Made by a program: the position numbers and the translations under genes. Shown here in pieces: positions 33,246-38,221 of a DNA stretch of 38,221 bases. The notes below the pieces were generated by a model. It did no database searches, was not told where the DNA came from, and saw only the letters and a list, made by a program, of their open reading frames with translations. This DNA comes from Sutcliffiella horikoshii (GTDB taxonomy: Bacteria; Bacillota; Bacilli; Bacillales; Bacillaceae_I), in NCBI RefSeq assembly GCF_021991925.1, contig NZ_RXZI01000014.1:1-38221 (forward strand). The letters run 5' to 3'. The stretch's first letter is position 1. Every line of letters begins with the position of its first letter.

Positions 33246-33277
33246 AAGACTAACGAATTAGAGTTAGTCTTTTTTCT
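33246..33277 (+). terminator. Probable terminator of the sigB operon
   Basis: AAGACTAAC (33246-33254) pairs perfectly with GTTAGTCTT (33263-33271), then TTTTTC. It lies behind repeat copy B, so the repeat separates rsbX from its terminator. Confidence 0.85.
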
Positions 33278-33315
33278 TTGTTCAATAATTTGCCAAGTTT
33301 TAAGATCTATTAAAC

Positions 33316-33448
33316 ATAGCTGTTGATTTCCGCACTGGGCTTCGCTTTCCGCGGGGCGGTGCTTGAGCCTCCTCACAACGCTTCAGGGGTCTCAACCTAC
33401 CACTACCTCCCGCCGGAGTCTTAGCCCTGTGCTACAATCAACAGCTAT
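33316..33448 (-). repeat. Dispersed palindromic repeat, family 1, copy C
   Basis: A perfect 13-bp terminal inverted repeat, ATAGCTGTTGATT (33316-33328) and AATCAACAGCTAT (33436-33448). The core blocks GCTTCGCTTTCCGCGGGG, GAGCCTCCTC, GGGGTCTCAA and CCGGAGTCTTAGCC mark it as family 1. Opposite orientation to copy B 90 bases upstream. Confidence 0.85.
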
Positions 33449-33535
33449 AAAATCTAATGGATTTTCAAACACTCTACTTTAACGAGTCCTTTTGTTAAAA
33501 TGGAAGATGGGATACTATGTTGGGAGGCTACAAAA

Positions 33536-35719
33536 TTGGAATGGAACGAGAAAAATGAGCAATTGGTAAATTTGCTAGTCAAAGATGTAGAAGTGTCAAA
33601 AGCGCAGGCAAAAAAAGTGATAGCACTTTTAGAAGAGGGCAATACAGTCCCTTTTATCGCCAGATACCGGAAAGAACAGACTGGCTCGTTAGATGAAGTC
33701 CAGATCAGGGCGATCATGGAAAAATGGCAATACATACAAAACCTTGAAAATAGAAAAGAAGAAGTCATCCGCCTTATTGAGGAACAAGGAAAACTGACAC
33801 CTGAACTTAAGGCGAATCTTCTTAAATCGACAAAATTGCAACAGGTGGAGGATCTTTATCGTCCATATAAACAAAAGCGTCGGACAAAGGCGACGGTGGC
33901 AAAAGAAAAGGGGCTTGAGCCATATGCTCAATGGTTGCTCACTTTCCCGTCTTCTCCATCGCTTGAGGAGAAAGCACAGAACTTTTTATCCGAGGAAAAA
34001 GAAGTGACCTCCATTGAAGAGGTGCTCGAGGGTGCGAAGGATATTCTTGCCGAAACATTTTCAGATGAGCCGTCTTATCGCCAATACATTCGTGATCTAA
34101 CGTTTAAACAAGGCAAGGTCGTTTCGACAGTAAAGAAAGCGGAAAAAGACGAAAAAGAAGTTTATGCGATGTACTATGAGTATGAAGAAGCCATATCCCG
34201 AATTCTGCCTCACCGGATCCTGGCTGTAAACCGTGGGGAAAAAGAGGATGTTTTACGACTTTCCATTTCTGCTCCAACAGACAGGGTGATTGATTACTTA
34301 AATCGCCAAGTGATTAAGAGAGAGTCATCCATTGCAACCCCTCTTGTAAAGGAAGCAATTGAAGATGGCTACAAACGATTGATTGAACCGGCCATTGAGC
34401 GTGAAATCAGAAAAGAGCTCACAGAAAAAGCCGAGGAACAGGCTATCCATATCTTTTCCGAAAATCTGAGAAATCTTTTGCTCCAACCACCTTTAAAAGG
34501 GCGAGTCGTATTGGGGGTAGACCCGGCGTATCGAACGGGATGTAAGCTTGCAGTAGTGGACGAGATCGGAAAGGTACTCCATATCAGTGTCATTTATCCG
34601 CATACTGGCGCAAACAAACGGGAAGAGGCTATCAAGAAGCTACTCGATGTGCTGGCAACCTATAAAATCGAAGTAATCGCAATAGGTAATGGTACGGCAT
34701 CCCGTGAAACAGAACAGCTAATCGCAGAAGTGATGAGAGAAAGCGGCAATAGCATATCCTACTTGATTGTTAATGAAGCGGGTGCGAGTGTCTATTCCGC
34801 ATCTGATCTTGCAAGAGAGGAATTTCCGGATTTGCAAGTAGAAGAGAGAAGTGCCGTCTCCATCGCCAGACGTCTACAAGATCCGTTGGCTGAACTAGTG
34901 AAAATAGATCCGAAATCAGTGGGGGTCGGTCAATATCAGCATGATGTCGCTCAAAAGCGCCTGGCGGAATCTTTGAATTTCGTAGTCGAAACAGTGGTAA
35001 ACCAAGTAGGGGTGAATGTAAACACTGCTTCTTCCTCTTTGCTTCAATATGTTGCTGGCTTATCAAAGACCGTCGCCAACAATATCGTCAAAAAGCGTGA
35101 AGAGGATGGCAAATTCGCCAGTAGGGCAGACCTGAAGGGAATCCCGAGACTTGGTGCCAAAACCTATGAACAGTGTATCGGATTTCTTCGAATCATCGAC
35201 GGGAAACAACCGCTTGATAGAACAGGTATCCATCCCGAAACCTATCCGGACGTAAAGAAACTCTTAAAACAGCTAGGGGCTTCCGAAAAGGAAATAGGTA
35301 CGGCAAAGCTTCAAGAAGCACTTAAAGGTGTTGATGTTGCCAAGCTTGCGGAAGATTTAAGTATCGGACCCATCACGCTTCAGGATATCATTGATTCCTT
35401 GATCAGACCCGAGCGTGATCCCCGCGATGATATGCCAACTCCGCTTCTTAAACAGGACGTGCTGAAAATGGAAGACCTGCAAAAAGGAATGGAGCTAGAA
35501 GGAACGGTCCGTAATGTGGTCGACTTCGGGGCGTTCGTTGACATCGGAGTGAAGCAGGATGGACTGGTCCATATCTCCAAGCTAAGCAACCGGTTTGTAA
35601 AACACCCACTCGATGTTGTCTCGGTAGGGGACATCGTAACCGTTTGGGTGGACGGTGTGGAAGTCAACAAAGGACGAGTCTCCCTTACTATGTTGCAACC
35701 ACAAAAACAAGAAGTATAA
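33536..35719 (+). CDS. tex: Tex-family transcription accessory / S1 RNA-binding protein (YdcI)
   Basis: 727 residues (B. subtilis YdcI 719). A nucleic-acid-binding protein related to eukaryotic Spt6. N-terminal helix-turn-helix region (NTVPFIARYRKEQTGSLDE at ~37-55), a YqgF-like RNase H fold (VVLGVDPAYRTGCKLAVVDEIGKVL, ~325-350), helix-hairpin-helix pairs (VNVNTASSSLLQYVAGLSKTVANNIV and ASRADLKGIPRLGAKTYEQCIGFLRI, ~495-555), and a C-terminal S1 domain (MELEGTVRNVVDFGAFVDIGVKQDGLVHISKL, ~650-685). TTG 33536 is chosen with GGGAGG eight bases upstream; ATG 33500 adds 12 non-family residues. Same position after the sigB operon as in B. subtilis. Confidence 0.93.
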   Translation: MEWNEKNEQLVNLLVKDVEVSKAQAKKVIALLEEGNTVPFIARYRKEQTGSLDEVQIRAIMEKWQYIQNLENRKEEVIRLIEEQGKLTPELKANLLKSTKLQQVEDLYRPYKQKRRTKATVAKEKGLEPYAQWLLTFPSSPSLEEKAQNFLSEEKEVTSIEEVLEGAKDILAETFSDEPSYRQYIRDLTFKQGKVVSTVKKAEKDEKEVYAMYYEYEEAISRILPHRILAVNRGEKEDVLRLSISAPTDRVIDYLNRQVIKRESSIATPLVKEAIEDGYKRLIEPAIEREIRKELTEKAEEQAIHIFSENLRNLLLQPPLKGRVVLGVDPAYRTGCKLAVVDEIGKVLHISVIYPHTGANKREEAIKKLLDVLATYKIEVIAIGNGTASRETEQLIAEVMRESGNSISYLIVNEAGASVYSASDLAREEFPDLQVEERSAVSIARRLQDPLAELVKIDPKSVGVGQYQHDVAQKRLAESLNFVVETVVNQVGVNVNTASSSLLQYVAGLSKTVANNIVKKREEDGKFASRADLKGIPRLGAKTYEQCIGFLRIIDGKQPLDRTGIHPETYPDVKKLLKQLGASEKEIGTAKLQEALKGVDVAKLAEDLSIGPITLQDIIDSLIRPERDPRDDMPTPLLKQDVLKMEDLQKGMELEGTVRNVVDFGAFVDIGVKQDGLVHISKLSNRFVKHPLDVVSVGDIVTVWVDGVEVNKGRVSLTMLQPQKQEV

Positions 35720-35734
35720 AATCAGCACAAAATG

Positions 35735-35775
35735 ACCCCGGGCGCAAACTCCATTGCGGCTCGGGGTTTACTTTT
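35735..35775. terminator. Terminator shared by tex and cmpA
   Basis: ACCCCG (35735-35740) pairs with CGGGGT (35762-35767), with an inner GCAA/TTGC pair, then TTACTTTT. It lies between the convergent tex and cmpA, touching the cmpA stop. Confidence 0.7.
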
Positions 35776-35884
35776 ACCCATTCTTCTTATAATAAAAAAA
35801 CCAGCACTGATTCAACATTTTAATTTGGTAACGATCCTTTTCCAGGTAAGCGCGTTGCATCTGCTTTCTAAACCAAGACGGCAT
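35774..35884 (-). CDS. cmpA: Cortex morphogenetic protein CmpA
   Basis: 36 residues, starting MPSWFRKQMQRAYLEKDRYQ and ending NQCWFFYYKKNG. I recognise it as CmpA, a sporulation quality-control adaptor that in B. subtilis is 37 residues and delivers the coat protein SpoIVA to ClpXP when spore envelope assembly fails. The ribosome site AGAAGGAGG lies just upstream of the ATG at 35884. In B. subtilis cmpA also lies between ydcI (tex) and ydcK. A sigma-E promoter is expected, but I could not find a convincing one. Confidence 0.88.
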   Translation of the reverse strand: MPSWFRKQMQRAYLEKDRYQIKMLNQCWFFYYKKNG

Positions 35885-35988
35885 CTTCCTGTACCTCCTT
35901 CTACATTTAACTCGAAGGCTCCAAATGACTTAATTTATTCTATAGTATGCAGTATAATGAGGAGGGTTCAAAGGAAGGGGGAGGACAG

Positions 35989-36462
35989 ATGGAAGACAAG
36001 GATCTTCAGAAGCTAATCGAAGAGATATCAATGACCTATTTTAATAAACCGTTTTTACATACAGCATCATTCAATCACAGATTGAAAACAACAGGAGGGA
36101 GATACCTGACCTCCACAAGCAACATCGAAATCAACAAAAAATATTATGATGCCTTAGGTATGGACGAGCTTGTAGGGATTATCAAACATGAGCTCTGTCA
36201 TTACCACTTACATATTCAAGGGAAAGGATATAAGCATCGAGACCGGGATTTCCGCACCCTGCTGAAAAAAGTCGGAGCCCCAAGGTTCTGTACACCGATC
36301 GAAGCACCGCAGTCCAAGCCGAAAACTTTCCGTATATATGAATGCAAGGACTGTCACCAATTATATAAAAGAGTAAGAAGGGTGAATACAATCAAGTATA
36401 GATGTGGAAAATGTAGAGGGAAGTTAAGAGAAATCGAAAAGCATGTTGACATTCGACCTTGA
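35989..36462 (+). CDS. ydcK: SprT-like protein YdcK
   Basis: 157 residues. SprT-family, zinc-metalloprotease-like fold: the metal site HELCH-x6-H appears in IIKHELCHYHLHIQGKGYKH (~63-82), and the C-terminal zinc ribbon has two CxxC pairs (ECKDCHQLY and CGKCRG, ~120-145). Function unproven in Bacillus. ATG 35989 is used with GGGGGAGG about five bases upstream; ATG 35947 is in frame but precedes a second, better site. TATAAT at 35953-35958 suggests a promoter, though it has no clear -35 box. Last protein gene before the tRNA cluster, as in B. subtilis. Confidence 0.9.
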   Translation: MEDKDLQKLIEEISMTYFNKPFLHTASFNHRLKTTGGRYLTSTSNIEINKKYYDALGMDELVGIIKHELCHYHLHIQGKGYKHRDRDFRTLLKKVGAPRFCTPIEAPQSKPKTFRIYECKDCHQLYKRVRRVNTIKYRCGKCRGKLREIEKHVDIRP

Positions 36463-36507
36463 AATATGATACTTTATTCTAGTCGCTGTTTTAAAAAAGC
36501 GTCAGAA

Positions 36508-36537
36508 TGACAATTATGATAATATATCATTTTGTCA
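36508..36537. promoter_or_regulatory. 30-bp near-palindrome upstream of the tRNA promoter
   Basis: TGACAA at 36508-36513 and TTGTCA at 36532-36537, with ATGATA and TATCAT in between, 10 bases before the -35 box. It could be a ydcK terminator with a poor T-run, or an operator. Confidence 0.35.
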
Positions 36538-36546
36538 CAAAAAAAC

Positions 36547-36575
36547 TTGACTTTTTCGTACAAGCTTATTAAAAT
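36547..36575 (+). promoter_or_regulatory. Promoter of the tRNA cluster
   Basis: TTGACT at 36547-36552, 17 bases, TAAAAT at 36570-36575. No other strong promoter is visible before tRNA-Asn. Confidence 0.7.
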
Positions 36576-36638
36576 TAAAACAGTCGGTTGCGACGAATGA
36601 TTACGAAAATCGACATAGCAATTTCATTACCGTAGTAA

Positions 36639-36666
36639 TATTCCACCATAGCTCAGCGGTAGAGCA
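36639..36666 (+). pseudogene. Truncated tRNA-Asn 5' fragment
   Basis: 28 bases identical to 36790-36817: the three bases before tRNA-Asn and its first 25 (acceptor 5' strand and D-arm). The sequence then diverges, with no anticodon arm or T-arm. 123 bases of unknown DNA separate it from the intact gene. Confidence 0.8.
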
Positions 36667-36792
36667 CGCTCGAATAATCTTCTTTGAGATTCTACAGCGT
36701 ACCGATTGAGCAGCTTCACTGAAATACTTCCCGAAATCGGGACGTTCGGCATCTGCAAGTTCTAAGATGCGTAGTGAAACTTTTTGCACTAT

Positions 36793-36867
36793 TCCACCAT
36801 AGCTCAGCGGTAGAGCATTCGGCTGTTAACCGAAGGGTCGTAGGTTCGAATCCTACTGGTGGAGCCA
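36793..36867 (+). tRNA. tRNA-Asn(GUU)
   Basis: 75 bases with CCA encoded. The acceptor stem TCCACCA/TGGTGGA, anticodon GTT in CTGTTAACC, and T-arm GTAGGTTCGAATCCTAC are complete. Confidence 0.97.
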
Positions 36868-36872
36868 TACAT

Positions 36873-36963
36873 GGAGAAGTACTCAAGTGGCTGAAGAGGC
36901 GCCCCTGCTAAGGGTGTAGGTCGTGTAAGCGGCGCGAGGGTTCAAATCCCTCCTTCTCCGCCA
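36873..36963 (+). tRNA. tRNA-Ser(GCU)
   Basis: 91 bases, with the long variable arm of class II tRNAs, anticodon GCT, encoded CCA. Acceptor GGAGAAG/CTTCTCC. Confidence 0.97.
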
Positions 36964-36970
36964 TTATAAA

Positions 36971-37042
36971 GGCCCGTTGGTCAAGCGGTTAAGACACCGC
37001 CCTTTCACGGCGGTAACACGGGTTCGAATCCCGTACGGGTCA
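36971..37042 (+). tRNA. tRNA-Glu(UUC), CCA end not encoded
   Basis: 72 bases to the discriminator A. Acceptor GGCCCGT/ACGGGTC, anticodon TTC. The next three bases are CTA instead of CCA, so maturation needs CCA addition. Confidence 0.95.
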
Positions 37043-37047
37043 CTACT

Positions 37048-37085
37048 AAGTGGGTTGCAAAGCAAGGTTGCTTTGCTGCCCACTT
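37048..37085. other. Long hairpin between tRNA-Glu and tRNA-Val
   Basis: AAGTGGG/CCCACTT and an inner GCAAAGCAA/TTGCTTTGC form 16 base pairs with a 2x2 internal loop. There is no T-run. It may guide processing or pause transcription. Confidence 0.7.
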
Positions 37086-37092
37086 CCAATCT

Positions 37093-37168
37093 GGAGGATT
37101 AGCTCAGCTGGGAGAGCACCTGCCTTACAAGCAGGGGGTCGGCGGTTCGATCCCGTCATCCTCCACCA
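37093..37168 (+). tRNA. tRNA-Val(UAC)
   Basis: 76 bases with encoded CCA. Acceptor GGAGGAT/ATCCTCC, anticodon TAC in CCTTACAAG. Confidence 0.97.
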
Positions 37169-37250
37169 GAGGGACTTTACAATCTCCTCTTATACAACAA
37201 CTTAGAACTACTCTTCTTTACTTTTGAGAAGTCCCGTGGATTTTGGTGTC

Positions 37251-37295
37251 GATATTATTCCGCCTATTTCCTTCTGAAATAGTCATAATAATATC
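37251..37295. other. Hairpin in the tRNA-Val/tRNA-Gln spacer
   Basis: GATATTATT (37251-37259) pairs with AATAATATC (37287-37295), and CTATTTC with GAAATAG inside. It lies in the longest spacer of the cluster (183 bases); the rest of that spacer shows no clear feature. Confidence 0.5.
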
Positions 37296-37351
37296 TGCGG
37301 TGTAAGTTCATGTAGCGGATTCAAGGAAGTGAAAGCAAGAAGTTTATTCAA

Positions 37352-37426
37352 TGGGCTATAGCCAAGCGGTAAGGCATCGCACTTTGACTGCGACATGCGT
37401 TGGTTCGAATCCAGCTAGCCCAGCCA
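37352..37426 (+). tRNA. tRNA-Gln(UUG)
   Basis: 75 bases with encoded CCA. Acceptor TGGGCTA/TAGCCCA, anticodon TTG in CTTTGAC. Confidence 0.97.
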
Positions 37427-37442
37427 ACTTTATAAAATGTAT

Positions 37443-37526
37443 GCGGGTGTGGCGGAATTGGCAGACGCGCTAGACTTAGGATCTAGTGTCTTTGACGTGG
37501 GGGTTCGAGTCCCTTCACCCGCACCA
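37443..37526 (+). tRNA. tRNA-Leu(UAG)
   Basis: 84 bases, class II variable arm, encoded CCA. Anticodon stem CTAGA/TCTAG around CTTAGGA gives anticodon TAG. Confidence 0.97.
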
Positions 37527-37550
37527 TACATTTTCTAGCCATTCATTTTC

Positions 37551-37636
<86 letters not shown>

Positions 37637-37657
37637 AAAAATAATTTCAAAAAAGTG

Positions 37658-37686
37658 TTGACATGAAACACTGAAATTGATATTAT
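37658..37686 (+). promoter_or_regulatory. Strong promoter before tRNA-Arg and the rRNA operon
   Basis: A perfect TTGACA at 37658-37663, 17 bases, TATTAT at 37681-37686. Probably drives tRNA-Arg, tRNA-Pro, tRNA-Gly and the 16S gene. Confidence 0.85.
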
Positions 37687-37734
37687 AGTTAAGTCGCCTC
37701 TGAGAGCGACATTGAAAATAAACATTAATACGAA

Positions 37735-37811
37735 GCGCCCGTAGCTCAATTGGATAGAGCGTTTGACTACGGATCAAAAGGTTAGGGGTTCGAGTCCTCT
37801 CGGGCGCGCCA
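37735..37811 (+). tRNA. tRNA-Arg(ACG)
   Basis: 77 bases with encoded CCA. Acceptor GCGCCCG/CGGGCGC, anticodon ACG in CTACGGA (A34 is normally converted to inosine). Confidence 0.97.
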
Positions 37812-37827
37812 TTATTTATAAAGTGAA

Positions 37828-37901
37828 CGGGGAGTAGCTCAGCTTGGTAGAGCACTTGGTTTGGGACCAAGGGGTCGCAGGTTCAAATCCTGTCTTCCCG
37901 A
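37828..37901 (+). tRNA. tRNA-Pro(UGG), CCA end not encoded
   Basis: 74 bases to the discriminator A. Acceptor CGGGGAG/CTTCCCG, anticodon TGG in TTTGGGA. TTT follows where CCA would be. Confidence 0.95.
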
Positions 37902-37913
37902 TTTCTAGATAAT

Positions 37914-37987
37914 GCGGGTGTAGTTTAATGGTAAAACCTCAGCCTTCCAAGCTGATGTCGTGGGTTCGATTCCCATCACCCGCTCCA
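37914..37987 (+). tRNA. tRNA-Gly(UCC)
   Basis: 74 bases with encoded CCA. Acceptor GCGGGTG/CACCCGC, anticodon TCC in CTTCCAA. Confidence 0.97.
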
Positions 37988-38107
37988 TACTATTGAATGA
38001 TCTTTGAAAACTAAACAAAACAACAGCGTCATAACGTCGGTTCTACGGAACTGGCAAATGATTTTAAGTAACACAAGCTAGCAAATTTTGAGCAAAAGCT
38101 CAGACTC
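37988..38107 (+). promoter_or_regulatory. 16S rRNA leader with boxA-like element
   Basis: A boxA-like TGATCTTTGAAAA at 37998-38010, and a TGAGC/GCTCA hairpin around 38088-38101 just before the mature 5' end. No promoter is seen here, so the 16S gene is probably read from 37658. Confidence 0.6.
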
Positions 38108-38221
38108 TTTATTGGAGAGTTTGATCCTGGCTCAGGACGAACGCTGGCGGCGTGCCTAATACATGCAAGTCGAGCGGACCTTTTAAAAGCTTGCTTTTGA
38201 AAGGTCAGCGGCGGACGGGTG
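38108..38221 (+). rRNA. 16S ribosomal RNA (3' truncated by the window)
   Basis: The universal 5' region AGAGTTTGATCCTGGCTCAG begins at 38116, followed by ACGAACGCTGGCGGCGTGCC and the V1 helix of Bacillaceae type. The window ends after 114 bases. The 5' end is placed by comparison with B. subtilis. Confidence 0.98.

Noticed and set aside
35732-36016. 94-codon plus-strand frame between tex and ydcK
   Set aside because: Antisense to cmpA, crosses a terminator and has no ribosome site.

Overview
The window looks like chromosome of a low-to-medium GC Gram-positive bacterium of the family Bacillaceae. The evidence is the near-identity of several proteins to Bacillus subtilis (EndoA toxin, RsbS, RsbT), a gene order from ddl to the tRNA cluster that matches the B. 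subtilis ddl-murF-cshA-ydbST-ydcA-acpS-ydcC-alr-ndoAI-ndoA-rsb/sigB-tex-cmpA-ydcK block, TTG/GTG starts with strong AGGAGG-type ribosome sites, and a 16S rRNA 5' end of Bacillus type. I do not assign a species.

Region 1 (1-7720) is mixed accessory DNA: the 3' part of a KGG-repeat, Asn/Ser/Gly-rich stress protein; a short-chain dehydrogenase; a small membrane protein; a YciI-like protein; an orphan bioB with a BirA-type operator in its promoter; the RNA polymerase recycling helicase HelD; and a TVP38/VTT membrane protein. The spacers carry two dispersed repeat families and a 52-bp tandem duplication.

Region 2 (7720-12525) is a copper efflux locus: CsoR repressor, CopZ chaperone, CopA P-type ATPase, a His-rich membrane-anchored protein and a small siroheme/4Fe-4S reductase-like protein, with two CsoR-type operators. 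It is followed (12608-12820) by an unexplained 21-bp-phased array of TGTCCRAA motifs, and then by a secreted beta-propeller protein.

Region 3 (15400-27880) carries cell-wall genes (ddl, murF, alr), RNA helicase cshA, UV endonuclease uvsE (which interrupts the usual order), the PH-domain pair ydbS-ydbT, a rhomboid protease, acpS, the lipoprotein ydcC and the EndoA/EndoAI toxin-antitoxin pair.

Region 4 (28030-33000) is the complete eight-gene general stress operon rsbRA-rsbS-rsbT-rsbU-rsbV-rsbW-sigB-rsbX. It has a vegetative-type promoter in front and a near-perfect internal sigma-B promoter before rsbV. RsbT is held by RsbRA/RsbS and on release activates phosphatase RsbU, which dephosphorylates RsbV; RsbV then pulls RsbW off sigma-B. 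RsbX resets the system.

Region 5 (33000-38221) holds two inverted repeat copies around the rsbX terminator, tex, the 36-codon sporulation gene cmpA on the minus strand, a SprT-like gene, a ten-tRNA cluster with a duplicated tRNA-Asn fragment and two promoters, and the first 114 bases of a 16S rRNA gene.
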